NCBI GenBank assembly: GCA_035719045.1
Contig: DASTGO010000176.1
Span: forward strand, 1 to 27,909
DNA from: DASTGO01 sp035719045
Lineage (GTDB): Bacteria > Actinomycetota > Actinomycetes > Actinomycetales > Kineosporiaceae
DNA length: 27,909 bases
Direction of reading: 5' to 3'
Below, piece after piece: positions 14,596-22,279 of this stretch. Within the stretch, counting starts at the first letter, position 1; each line of letters opens with the position of its first letter. The position numbers were made by a program, and so were the translations under genes. The notes beneath the pieces are model-generated. The model was not told where the DNA came from, searched no databases, and saw nothing but the letters and a program-made list of their open reading frames with translations.

Positions 14596-15384
14596 ATGGC
14601 CGGGAAGCCGCCGGAGGAGGCGGACGTCCGCCAAACGGGTGAGGGCGCCGGTGACGGCCGGACCCGTAGGCGTGCGGCAGCGCGGCCCGAGCGGGCCCCC
14701 GCCCGTCGCCGGACCGCCGGAGGCCGGGACCGGGCGGTGTCGCTGAGCTCGGACCTGATCGTGGACCGGGCTCTGGAGCTCACCGAGCGGGAAGGACCGT
14801 CGGCGCTGACGATGCGCCGGCTGGGCGAGGAGCTGGGGGTCGACCCGACCGCCGTCTACCGCCACTTCCGGGACAAGGACGATCTCGTCCTGGCCTGCAT
14901 GGACCGGATCATCGACAACGCCTACGAGGCTCTGCAGCCGGCCATCGACGGGCTGGACTGGCGGGGTGTGCTGCGCGCGGTCGCCGAGCAGAGCTGGCAG
15001 TCCTGCGAGGCGCATCCTGCGTTCTACTCGCTGGCCTTCTACCGGACCACGGGCGGGCCGGGCGAGCGCAAGATCGTCGAGCTCCTGGTCTCCACGATCG
15101 CCTCGGCCGGGCTCTCCCCGGAGCAGACCGCGCTGCACTACCGGGTCTTCGTCGACTCGATGCTGGCGATGTGCGGGATGAAGGCGGGGGCACAGAGCCT
15201 GGGCTCGCAGCTGCAGGAGAAGGACAGCAGCGCCTGGACCCGGATCTACGCGATCCTGCCCCAGGAGGAGTACCCGTCGGCGCGGGCACATGCCACCCAT
15301 CTGGCCGAGGTGACCGAGCTGGCCATCTTCCGTTCCGTCACCGAAGCGGTGATCGCCCTGATCGAGGCCGCCCGGCGCGGCTGA
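14596..15384 (+). CDS. TetR family regulator, divergent from the amidohydrolase-transporter operon
   Basis: 262 residues. A ~50-residue Arg/Ala-rich N-terminal extension precedes the helix-turn-helix (about 55-100): IVDRALELTEREGPSALT, MRRLGEELGVDPTAVYRHF, RDKDDLVLACMD. 'DPTAVYRHFRDKDDL' is typical of the TetR_C_1 group, whose C-terminal domain (about 110-255) binds small molecules. The ATG at 14596 has a GGGAGG site 5 bases upstream. Its head-to-head position with the amidohydrolase-transporter operon suggests it regulates that operon and responds to its substrate or product. The basic N-terminal arm may add non-specific DNA contact. Confidence 0.88.
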   Translation: MAGKPPEEADVRQTGEGAGDGRTRRRAAARPERAPARRRTAGGRDRAVSLSSDLIVDRALELTEREGPSALTMRRLGEELGVDPTAVYRHFRDKDDLVLACMDRIIDNAYEALQPAIDGLDWRGVLRAVAEQSWQSCEAHPAFYSLAFYRTTGGPGERKIVELLVSTIASAGLSPEQTALHYRVFVDSMLAMCGMKAGAQSLGSQLQEKDSSAWTRIYAILPQEEYPSARAHATHLAEVTELAIFRSVTEAVIALIEAARRG

Positions 15385-15410
15385 GCCGGCTCGGCTGAGT
15401 CGGCTCAGCC
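15379..15410 (+). terminator. hairpin terminator after the divergent tetR
   Basis: GGCTGAGCC (15379-15387, overlapping the stop codon) is complementary to GGCTCAGCC (15402-15410); a nested choice is GGCTGAG (15393-15399) with CTCAGCC (15404-15410) around TCGG. Nothing else was identified in 15411-15604. Confidence 0.55.
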
Positions 15411-15604
15411 CGGCGACCGGCCGGCAGCGGTGGAGGGAAGCCGCCGTCCCGTCCTGACCGCGGTCGGGCGTTCGGCGGATCCTGGCCCGTTGACGGCGTG
15501 TGCCCGCAGGCACGCAGGCTTGGCTGGACCCTGCGCCCGCACCGGGTGGGCGCCGACGGTGGACGCAGGGACGGGGCAGCCGACGCATGTGCCGGGAGAT
15601 GCTG

Positions 15605-16387
15605 ATGCGCATCGTGGTGGAGCTGCTCGGGGACCTCGTCCCTGATCCGGACGAGCGGGAGATCGAGCGGCGGGCGGAGCTGGCGGTCCGGACGGTCAGT
15701 GCCGAACCGGGTGAACGGCGGCACGAGGTGGTGGTCTGGCTGCCCCCGCTGACGGAGCCTGTACCCGCGGGAAGTCCGCAGCCGCAACCGCTCCCGCGGC
15801 CCGCCACCCCGGTGCAGCCGGAGCCGGCCGTCTCGACACAGCCGCAACCGGCCCCGCAGTCGGCTGCCTCGGCAGAGCCAGAGCCAGAGCCGGCTGCCGG
15901 GTCACGACCGGAACCCTCTGTGCCGCGCCAGTTCCGGCCCTGTTCCGGTGATCCGTCCGTCGCCGAGCCTTCCGTCCCTGGAGGAGCGATGACCCACCAC
16001 CCGACCGACGACGCCTGCTCCGCGGACGGCCCGGGGAACGACCCGCACGTGCACCGCCCGGCCTGGGCCGACCGGGCCCTCATCCGGCCGGACGGCGCGG
16101 AGTTCAGCAGCAGCCTCACCGTGGCGCTCCCGGGGGAGGGCGCCGTGACGCGGGGCGCCACCCTGCAGATCCGGCAGCGGGTCCGCCTGGCCGTGGACGG
16201 CGAGGACTGCGTGCGGGTCGTGCGTGACGCACCCGTGCTGCACCTGCCCGAGATCGCCTGCACCCAGGAGCAGGTGATCACTCTGGTGGACGCCATCCTC
16301 CGGACGATCTCGGCGATCCCCTTCCCGCCCGTGGCCGGGACGGCGCCCGACGCTGAGGGGACAGATCAGGGACGGGACGCGACCTGA
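15605..16387 (+). CDS. unknown two-segment protein with Pro/Glu/Gln-rich linker
   Basis: 260 residues from the ATG at 15605, preceded by GGGAG 6 bases upstream. ATGs at 15587 and 15599 are also in frame. Segment 1 (1-50, MRIVVELLGDLVPDPDEREI) is compact and charged; residues ~50-115 are a low-complexity linker of QPQP/EPEP type; segment 2 (about 130-260) contains strands and a helix, e.g. SLTVALPGEGAVTRGATLQI and TQEQVITLVDAILRTISAI. A strong GGAGGAG site stands before an in-frame ATG at 15989, so segment 2 (132 residues) may also be made alone or may be the only real gene. I recognise no family. It converges on the response regulator gene with only 25 bp between stops. Confidence 0.55.
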   Translation: MRIVVELLGDLVPDPDEREIERRAELAVRTVSAEPGERRHEVVVWLPPLTEPVPAGSPQPQPLPRPATPVQPEPAVSTQPQPAPQSAASAEPEPEPAAGSRPEPSVPRQFRPCSGDPSVAEPSVPGGAMTHHPTDDACSADGPGNDPHVHRPAWADRALIRPDGAEFSSSLTVALPGEGAVTRGATLQIRQRVRLAVDGEDCVRVVRDAPVLHLPEIACTQEQVITLVDAILRTISAIPFPPVAGTAPDAEGTDQGRDAT

Positions 16388-16412
16388 TCGTCGCGCCGCG
16401 GCGGCCCCGCCG

Positions 16413-17666
16413 TCACCATCGGGTGCCGCGCTCGGCGATCGAGCCGTGGGCATGCGAACGTGCGGGGGCCGACCGGGCCTCCTCGCCCCTGGCGACGCAC
16501 TGCCAGCGGCCGAGGCGGGCCCGGTCGAGGTAGCCGTCGCTGGGCGCGGGGAAGTCGGTCACCGGCTCGCGGACGCAGTGGCGGGCGTAGGTGAGCAGAT
16601 GGGCGGCGGGGCTGGCGTTCGGGCCCGCGGGCTGGTCGGCCACGGCGTGCACGACCCCGTCCGGGAATTCCCACAGCCCCAGCAGGAACGCCGACGCCTG
16701 GGTCACGCTGCAGCCGAAGTGCCCGGCCCACAGGTCGTCCTCGGCCCACAGGTCGGTCGGCGCGAGCCCGCGGACGGCCTGCCAGCGCTCGGGATGGGCC
16801 GCCGCCAGGACCGGCAGCCCGATCTGGTGCAGCAACCCGGCGATGAACATGTGCGAGACGGCGTCGTCGGGCCACTCCTCGGACTGGGCGATCCGCCGGG
16901 CGGTGGTGGCCACGGCCAGCCCGTGCCGGGTCAGCTCGGCGGCGTCCAGGCCAGGGGGAGTGACGGGCCCGGTGCGGAACACGCTGTCGGCGACCGCGAG
17001 GGCCTGGACGATCTGCACCCCGAGGAGCCCGACCGCCTGTGCCACCGAGTCCACCCGGGTGAGCAGGCCGAAGTAGGCGGAGTTCACCAGCCGCAGCACC
17101 TCCGCGGTCGTGGCGAGATCGCTGCTGATGACGTCGATGACGTCGTCGAGCTCGTAGTCCGGGTCCTCGGTGATCTCCGTGATCCGCCGGTAGACCTCCG
17201 GGGGCTTCGGCAGTGCGGACACCCCGCCGAGCCGGTCGCGCAGCGCGGGATCGTCCACCAGATTGTTCAGCCGGAGCACCCGGTTCACCGCGGCGATCAG
17301 GGAGTCCGCGTCGATGGGCTTGGGCAGGAACTGCTGCGCGGGACCGGCCGAGGCGATGAGCAGGTCTCGGTCGGCGTATCCGGACAGGACCAGCCGGGCC
17401 ACTTCGGGGTGGTAGGACTGGACGGCCGCCAGGAGTTCGATGCCGTTCATCCCGGGCATCCGCATGTCGACCACGATGACGTCCACCCTGGTGTCGGCCA
17501 GGAGGGACAATGCCTCGTCCCCGCTGGTGGCGAACAGGGCACGCCAGCCGGGATGGGCCTGGTGCAGGACGCGGCCCAGTCCCGACACGATCCAGGGCTC
17601 GTCGTCGACGAACAGCACGGTGGCGCCGTCGGTGTGGCCGGTTCTGTCCTGATCGGTCCGGCTCAC
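16413..17666 (-). CDS. response regulator with HDOD output domain
   Basis: 417 residues from GTG 17666. REC domain (about 15-130) has the acidic pair Asp21/Asp22 (FVDDEP), phospho-acceptor Asp67 (VIVVDMRMPGMNG), Ser95 and Lys116 (FLPKPID). The HDOD domain (about 145-350) is shown by LPKPPEVYRRITEITEDPDY, ISSDLATTAEVLRLVNSAYF and FIAGLLHQIG. HDOD proteins are signalling modules related to HD phosphohydrolases but usually without the metal site. The GTG is preceded by GGAGAGG 11 bases away; an ATG at 17687 (no ribosome-binding site) is the alternative. No histidine kinase is adjacent, so the partner is unknown. It is read divergently from the VOC gene. Confidence 0.88.
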   Translation of the reverse strand: MSRTDQDRTGHTDGATVLFVDDEPWIVSGLGRVLHQAHPGWRALFATSGDEALSLLADTRVDVIVVDMRMPGMNGIELLAAVQSYHPEVARLVLSGYADRDLLIASAGPAQQFLPKPIDADSLIAAVNRVLRLNNLVDDPALRDRLGGVSALPKPPEVYRRITEITEDPDYELDDVIDVISSDLATTAEVLRLVNSAYFGLLTRVDSVAQAVGLLGVQIVQALAVADSVFRTGPVTPPGLDAAELTRHGLAVATTARRIAQSEEWPDDAVSHMFIAGLLHQIGLPVLAAAHPERWQAVRGLAPTDLWAEDDLWAGHFGCSVTQASAFLLGLWEFPDGVVHAVADQPAGPNASPAAHLLTYARHCVREPVTDFPAPSDGYLDRARLGRWQCVARGEEARSAPARSHAHGSIAERGTRW

Positions 17667-17833
17667 CTGTCCGGGAACCTCTCCCATGCCAGATGCATCG
17701 ACCGCCGGGCGGCGCACCTGAACCCGGCGATGGGCGCAGCCCCGGTCCGATCCGCCGCCTGAGGTCCGGAAGGCCGGCCGCCGCGGTCACGAGGTGGAGC
17801 CGCCGCGGACGACGACGTCGCTGAGACGGACGT

Positions 17834-17846
17834 TAGCCTTCCGGGA
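17834..17846 (+). promoter_or_regulatory. -10 box for a probably leaderless VOC mRNA
   Basis: TAGCCT (17834-17839) ends 6 bases before the ATG at 17846, and no ribosome-binding site is present, which is the standard spacing for leaderless actinobacterial transcripts. No good -35 is visible. Confidence 0.5.
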
Positions 17847-18598
17847 TGGGCGTGCAGTGGGTGACCGCGTTCCTCGACCGGCGGGCAGCGGGCAGGGACG
17901 CGGCCGCGGCGTTCTGGGCCCGGGTGACGGCCGGGACGCTGTCGCCCGTCCGGGGTGTGCGCGGGGAGTTCGCCACCGTCCTGCCCCCGGACGGGGAGGC
18001 GTACCTGCGGGTGCAGACGGTCCTGGAGGGACCGGGAGGCACGCACCTGGATCTGCATGTCCCGGACGTCGAGTCCGCGGCCCGGCGGGCGCAGACGCTG
18101 GGGGCGACGGCCGTGCCGCGGGACGGGTACGTGGCCCTGACCTCCCCGGCCGGACTGCCCTGGTGCCTGGTGCCCGCGGCCGGTGCCCCGCGGCGCCCGG
18201 CGCCGGTGGAACGCGAGGGCGGTCACCACAGCCTGCTCGACCAGGTGTGCATCGACATCCCGCCGGACGCCTTCGCGGCAGAGTGCGCGTTCTGGCAGGA
18301 GGTGACGGGCTGGCAGTTGCGCCCCGGATCGCGGCCCGAGTTCGCCTACCTGGTCCGGCCGCCGGGGATCGCGGTGCGCCTGCTGCTGCAACGGCTGGAC
18401 GACATGCCGGCGGACGGCCGCGCCCGGGCCCACCCGGACCTGGCGTGCGGGGATGTCCCCGCGGAGGTCGCCCTGCACCAGACGTGGGGAGCGCGGGTGC
18501 TGGGCCGGTTCCCGCACTGGACCGCCCTGTCCGATCCGAGCGGGATGCCCTACTGCGTCACCCGGCGCGACCCTGTCACCGGTACCCTGCCCGCCTGA
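17846..18598 (+). CDS. VOC (glyoxalase-like) protein with two domains
   Basis: 250 residues with two tandem glyoxalase-like halves. Half 1 (about 1-115): VTAFLDRRAAGRDAAAAFW, then THLDLHVPDVESAARRAQTL and SPAGLPWCLVP. Half 2 (about 125-245): LDQVCIDIPPDAFAAECAFW, then DPSGMPYCVT. The 'DPSG.P.C' ending is typical of the actinobacterial Glyoxalase_6 type. VOC proteins are metal enzymes or drug-binding resistance proteins; the exact activity cannot be told. The ATG is backed by a leaderless-type -10 element. Downstream lies the LOG-like gene, 68 bp away, with three 18-bp repeats between. Confidence 0.85.
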   Translation: MGVQWVTAFLDRRAAGRDAAAAFWARVTAGTLSPVRGVRGEFATVLPPDGEAYLRVQTVLEGPGGTHLDLHVPDVESAARRAQTLGATAVPRDGYVALTSPAGLPWCLVPAAGAPRRPAPVEREGGHHSLLDQVCIDIPPDAFAAECAFWQEVTGWQLRPGSRPEFAYLVRPPGIAVRLLLQRLDDMPADGRARAHPDLACGDVPAEVALHQTWGARVLGRFPHWTALSDPSGMPYCVTRRDPVTGTLPA

Positions 18599-18648
18599 GC
18601 CCTGCCGCCGACCTGAGCCTTGCCGCCGACCTGAGCCTCACTGCCGAC
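18595..18648 (+). repeat. three 18-bp tandem repeats spanning the VOC stop codon
   Basis: CTGAGCCCTGCCGCCGAC, then two variants, at 18595, 18613 and 18631. Each unit carries an in-frame TGA, and the first TGA is the VOC stop. Confidence 0.85.
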
Positions 18649-18666
18649 GTGCCGACGGGAGTAGGA

Positions 18667-19143
18667 ATGCCGTACCAGGTGGCCGTATGCGGCCCGCGGG
18701 AGTGCAGTGGGCAGGAGGCCGCGCACGCCCGCCGGGTCGGGGAGCTGCTGGCCGAGCACGGAGCCGTCGTCGTGTGCGGAGGCGGGACGGGGGTGATGGC
18801 GGCGGTGGCCGAGGGGGCGGCCTCCCGGAAGGGACTGGTCATCGGCGTGCGGCCGGGGGCGGATCGGGAGGGGGCGCATCCGGAGTTGTCCGCGGTGGTG
18901 GTCACGAACCTGGGCGAGGCCCGTAACGCGGTCATCGTCTGGAGCGCGGACGCGGTGATCGTCGTCGGCGGATCCTGGGGGACGCTCAGCGAACTCGCCC
19001 TGGCCAAGCGCCGGGGTGGGGTTCCGGTGATCAGCTTGGGCGGGTGGCGGATCGTGGATGCGGAGGGCCGGCTGGTCCCCGGCATCCACTACGCGCCCGA
19101 CCCGCAGTCCGCGGTGGACGCCGCGCTGGCACCACGGACCTGA
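18667..19143 (+). CDS. LOG-like / TIGR00725-type nucleotide-binding protein
   Basis: 158 residues with a Rossmann fold. The pattern VAVCGPRECSGQEAAHA, then VVVCGGGTGVMAAVAEGA and VVGGSWGTLSELALA corresponds to the 'lysine decarboxylase-like' LOG superfamily, whose PGGxGTxxE motif binds the phosphoribosyl group. Proteins of this shorter branch (TIGR00725) are cytosolic and of unsettled function; canonical LOG enzymes release cytokinin bases from their nucleotides. Here PGG is replaced by GGS, as in the TIGR00725 branch. The ATG at 18667 follows a GGGAGTAGGA site. It follows the VOC gene on the same strand and converges on the MFS gene (28-bp gap with GC-rich inverted bases). Confidence 0.85.
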   Translation: MPYQVAVCGPRECSGQEAAHARRVGELLAEHGAVVVCGGGTGVMAAVAEGAASRKGLVIGVRPGADREGAHPELSAVVVTNLGEARNAVIVWSADAVIVVGGSWGTLSELALAKRRGGVPVISLGGWRIVDAEGRLVPGIHYAPDPQSAVDAALAPRT

Positions 19144-19171
19144 GCTCTCTGCGGGACCGGCGGCGGCGCCG

Positions 19172-20842
19172 TCACTCCAGCGCCGCGATGGCGGGGTTCT
19201 CCGCGGCGTCCTGGGCGGCGATGTCCTCGGCGCTGGTGGGGGTGGGCTCGTTCCGGTCGTGGCCGCGCAGCGGGATCTCCTTGACGAACAAGGCGATCAG
19301 CGGCACGAGGACGGCGAAGCCGATCGCCCAGGTGAAGACCTCGGAGACCGCCGCGGCCAGGGACTGCAGCACCCCGGACCGGACCGGCGTGGGCAGTTGG
19401 GCGAGCTTGGCGGTGTCGATGCCCGCCCCGTGGCCGGAGAAGCGTGCGGAGAGCGGGCCGAGCCGGTCGCTGAGCTCCGCGGTGAGGCGGTGGTTGAACA
19501 CGGCGCCGAACAGGGAGACCCCGAAGGAACCGCCGATCGACCGGAAGAAGGTGGCGCTGCTGCTGGCGACCCCCATGTCCTTCTGCGCGACGCTGTTCTG
19601 CGCGATGAGCATGGTGGTCTGCATGAGGAAGCCCATGCCGAGCCCGAGCACGCCGATGAACATGCCGGTGAGTCCGCTGCTGGTGTGCACGTCCATCCGG
19701 GACAGCAGGACCATCGCGATCGCCATCACGGCACCCCCGGCCACCGGGAACAGCTTGTACCGGCCGGTGCGGGTGATGGTGGAGCCGACGAACAGGGACA
19801 CGGCCATCGCCGACGCCATCATCGGCAGCAGGAGCAGGCCGGAGTTGGTGGCCGAGGCGCCCTGCACGGTCTGCTGGTACAGCGGGATGAAGTTGATCGC
19901 GCCGAACATGGCGAACCCGAGCAGGAACCCGACGAGCGAGATCAGCGTGAAGTTGCGGTCGGCGAACAGCGACAGGGGCAGGATCGGTTCGGCGGCCCGG
20001 TGTTCGACCACCAGGAACACCCCGGTGGTGACCACGGTCAGCCCGGCCAGGCCGAGGATCTGCGCGGACAGCCACGGGTACTGGTCGCCGCCCCAGGTCG
20101 TGATGAGGACGACGGCGGTGATGGCGACGGTCAGCAGCCCGGCCCCGAGCCAGTCGATCCGGTGCTCGCTGCGACGCCGCGGCAGATGCAGGGTGGCGGC
20201 GATGACCAGCAGCGCGGCGCCGCCCACGGGGAGGTTGACGTAGAAGGCCCACCGCCAGCTCAGGTGGTCGGTGATGAACCCGCCGACCAGCGGCCCGGCG
20301 ATCATCGCCAGCGACATCACCGCGGCCATCACGCCCTGGTACCGGCCGCGTTCCCTGGGCGGGACGAGATCGCCGATGATGGCCATCACGTTCACCATGA
20401 GGCCGCCGGCGCCGAGCCCCTGCAGTGCCCGGAAGGCGATCAGCTCGGTCATCCCGTCGCCGTTGCCGCCGAGGAGAGCCGAACCCGCGGCGCCGCACAG
20501 AGCCGACCCGGCAAGGAAGATGCTGATCGAGATGAGGAAGATCGCCTTGCGGCCGAACAGGTCTCCGATCTTCCCCCAGATCGGGGTGGACACCGTGGTG
20601 CCGAGGACGTAGGCGGTGACGACCCAGGACAGGTGGGCGAGACCACCGAGCTCACCGACGATCCGGGGCATGGCGGTGCCGACGATGAAGTTGTCCAGCA
20701 TCCCCAGGAGCATGCTGAGCAGCAGCCCGGGCAGCACGACGAGAACCTCCCGTCGCATACCCGGCGGGTCGGCGACGGACGCGGCCGACGGCCCGGCAGG
20801 GGTGTCCGGCTGCGTGCGCTCCGGCTGCGTGCTCTCCGGCAT
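19172..20842 (-). CDS. MFS drug exporter, DHA2 family (14 membrane segments)
   Basis: 556 residues. After a ~50-residue hydrophilic N-terminus the first helix is LVVLPGLLLSMLLGMLDNFI, followed by the DHA2 pattern VGTAMPRIVGELG, WVVTAYVLGTTVSTPIWGKI, GDLFGRKAIF (motif A) and AFRALQGLGAGGLM. ERGRYQGVMAAVMSLAMIAG PLVGG is the motif C region of drug/proton antiporters (QacA/EmrB type). It exports small toxic molecules using the proton gradient. The ATG at 20842 was chosen for its GGAGGAGAGG site 7 bases upstream; the frame runs on to 20941 without support. Three palindromes lie 123-174 bp upstream and may be operators. Confidence 0.92.
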   Translation of the reverse strand: MPESTQPERTQPDTPAGPSAASVADPPGMRREVLVVLPGLLLSMLLGMLDNFIVGTAMPRIVGELGGLAHLSWVVTAYVLGTTVSTPIWGKIGDLFGRKAIFLISISIFLAGSALCGAAGSALLGGNGDGMTELIAFRALQGLGAGGLMVNVMAIIGDLVPPRERGRYQGVMAAVMSLAMIAGPLVGGFITDHLSWRWAFYVNLPVGGAALLVIAATLHLPRRRSEHRIDWLGAGLLTVAITAVVLITTWGGDQYPWLSAQILGLAGLTVVTTGVFLVVEHRAAEPILPLSLFADRNFTLISLVGFLLGFAMFGAINFIPLYQQTVQGASATNSGLLLLPMMASAMAVSLFVGSTITRTGRYKLFPVAGGAVMAIAMVLLSRMDVHTSSGLTGMFIGVLGLGMGFLMQTTMLIAQNSVAQKDMGVASSSATFFRSIGGSFGVSLFGAVFNHRLTAELSDRLGPLSARFSGHGAGIDTAKLAQLPTPVRSGVLQSLAAAVSEVFTWAIGFAVLVPLIALFVKEIPLRGHDRNEPTPTSAEDIAAQDAAENPAIAALE

Positions 20843-20964
20843 GGACGCCTCTCCTCCCACCGTGACCCCGGCGGCCGGGGACCGCCGGTCAGAAAGGTAG
20901 CGCCTGCGTCCGGCCGTCCTGCCGCGGGTGCCCTCTTCCATCGGGACGATCCGGCGCGGCCTGT

Positions 20965-21015
20965 AGTCCGGGACTGTCAGCTAGTCCGGGACTGTTTGCC
21001 TGTAGTCCGGGGACT
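20965..21015. promoter_or_regulatory. three AGTCC-GGACT palindromes upstream of the MFS gene
   Basis: AGTCCgGGACT at 20965-20975 and 20983-20993, AGTCCggGGACT at 21004-21015. Copies 1 and 3 extend to CTG.AGTCC...GGACT..CAG. Copies 2 and 3 overlap the last codons of the GGDEF gene and copy 1 lies just past its stop. The spacing is 18 and about 20 bp, near two helical turns, as for dimeric repressors binding side by side. Confidence 0.55.
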
Positions 21016-22257
21016 GTCAGCCCGCCGGAGTCGGTCCGCGCCGGGGTCCGGGGTGTGTGCGGGGCGCCGGGGGCCCTCGACGGTCACCCGGTTACGACCC
21101 TCGGCCTTGCTCCGGTACATGAGGGCGTCGGCCCGGTCCACCAGCCCCGCCCGGTCGTCGCGGTGGTGGATCATCGTGGCGCCCACCGACACCGTCACCG
21201 TGATGTCCCCGTCGTCACCTGGCACGGGAGTCCGGGCGATCAGAGCGCGCAGCCGCTCGGCCACCGCGGCCAGCCGGTCGGGGTCCACGTCGAGCAGGAC
21301 GGCGACGAACTCCCCGCCGCCCCAGCGGGCCAGCAGATCGTGCCGGCGCAGTGCCGACCGCAGGGTGCGGGCGACGGTGGCGAGGACCAGGTCACCGGCG
21401 GCGTGCCCGTGGCGGTCGTTGACGCGCGTGAAGTGGTCCACGTCGATGAACATGACGCCGCGGCGCCGGTACCCGGTGCGCACCTCGGCCAGGGACGCCT
21501 CCAGTCGCAGTTCGGCCAGGCGGCGGTTCCCGAGACCGGTCAACGGATCCCGGAGGTTCTCGTCCTGCGGTTCGTCGATCCTGGCCCTGGCGTCAGCCAG
21601 GCGGGTGTCGTCGGAGAAGGTCTCCACGGCGCCGAGCACGCGGCCCCGGTCGTCGAAGATCGGCACCGCGCGGACCGTGACCGGGATCCGGTGCCCGTCG
21701 GCGTGCCGCAGGAAGACGTGGTCCTCGTGGACGGCCCGGTCCCGCATCGTGGTCAGCAGGGGGCAGCGCCGCCCGCACAGAGGCCGGTCCCGCTCGTCCA
21801 CGTGTTCCAGCACCCCGTCCGGGCAGCGGATTCCGAGGACCTGCGCGGCCGGGCGGCCGGTGAGCCGCTCGGCGCCACGGTTCCAGAAGGTGATCCTGCG
21901 CCGGGTGTCGACGAAGTAGACCGCCTCGTGCAGCTGGTCCAGCACGTCCCGGTAGAACCGGTCGGCGTGCTCGTCCGCTCCGGTGCCCCTGCCGGACGGT
22001 GGTTCCCCGGGGTGGACCTGCCCGCCCAGCAGGTCTGCGTAGGGGGCCGGGCGGGTGGGACGTCCGGCGCCGGCCGGGCGCCGGCGGGTGCCGGGGCGGG
22101 GTGGCCGCGACGGGAGGTGGGCCGGCTGGAGCCTGGTCACCTCAGGGTCATCGGCAGCTGCCGCGGCGCGGTTGACCGCCCTGACGCCCGGTTGACCGCC
22201 CTGACGACCGGTTGACCTCCCCGATGACCGGCGTGCCTCGGTGTGTGCGCCGGTCAT
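20977..22257 (-). CDS. PAS-GGDEF protein with degenerate GGGEF active site
   Basis: 426 residues from ATG 22257. Residues 1-95 are disordered and basic. PAS domain about 104-218 (YRDVLDQLHEAVYFVDTRRR) with three cysteines: Cys145, Cys161, Cys165. The GGDEF domain (about 235-395) shows DPLTGLGNRR, metal-site Asp272 (FIDVDHFTRVNDRHGH) and the active-site loop RWGGGEFVAV, where the third acidic residue of GGD/EEF is Gly. The inhibitory I-site RRHD (304-307) is intact, exactly five residues before the loop. It may be a c-di-GMP sensor rather than a synthase. No transmembrane segment is visible. The start is uncertain: GTG 22140 (387 residues) would leave the 20-bp repeats noncoding. Nothing else in the window makes or breaks c-di-GMP. 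Confidence 0.82.
   Translation of the reverse strand: MTGAHTEARRSSGRSTGRQGGQPGVRAVNRAAAAADDPEVTRLQPAHLPSRPPRPGTRRRPAGAGRPTRPAPYADLLGGQVHPGEPPSGRGTGADEHADRFYRDVLDQLHEAVYFVDTRRRITFWNRGAERLTGRPAAQVLGIRCPDGVLEHVDERDRPLCGRRCPLLTTMRDRAVHEDHVFLRHADGHRIPVTVRAVPIFDDRGRVLGAVETFSDDTRLADARARIDEPQDENLRDPLTGLGNRRLAELRLEASLAEVRTGYRRRGVMFIDVDHFTRVNDRHGHAAGDLVLATVARTLRSALRRHDLLARWGGGEFVAVLLDVDPDRLAAVAERLRALIARTPVPGDDGDITVTVSVGATMIHHRDDRAGLVDRADALMYRSKAEGRNRVTVEGPRRPAHTPDPGADRLRRADSPRTTGKQSRTS
22171..22230 (-). repeat. three 20-bp direct repeats near the 5' end of the GGDEF gene
   Basis: GTTGACCGCCCTGACGCCCG, then two variants, on the plus strand at 22171, 22191 and 22211; on the minus strand each ends GGTCAAC. 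Twenty bp is not a multiple of three, so if these are coding each copy is read in a different frame. They could instead be sites for a regulator bound every two helical turns. Confidence 0.7.
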
Positions 22258-22279
22258 CGGGGAGTTGCCCCCGCCCGGC

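Noticed and set aside
17794..18666. Upstream extension of the LOG-like gene
   Set aside because: The frame stays open through the VOC gene but is biased and unrelated to LOG proteins; the ATG at 18667 has a proper ribosome-binding site and a family-like N-terminus.
19058..21919. 953-codon plus-strand open frame opposite the MFS and GGDEF genes
   Set aside because: No recognisable domain, strongly biased composition, and it covers two well-supported genes.
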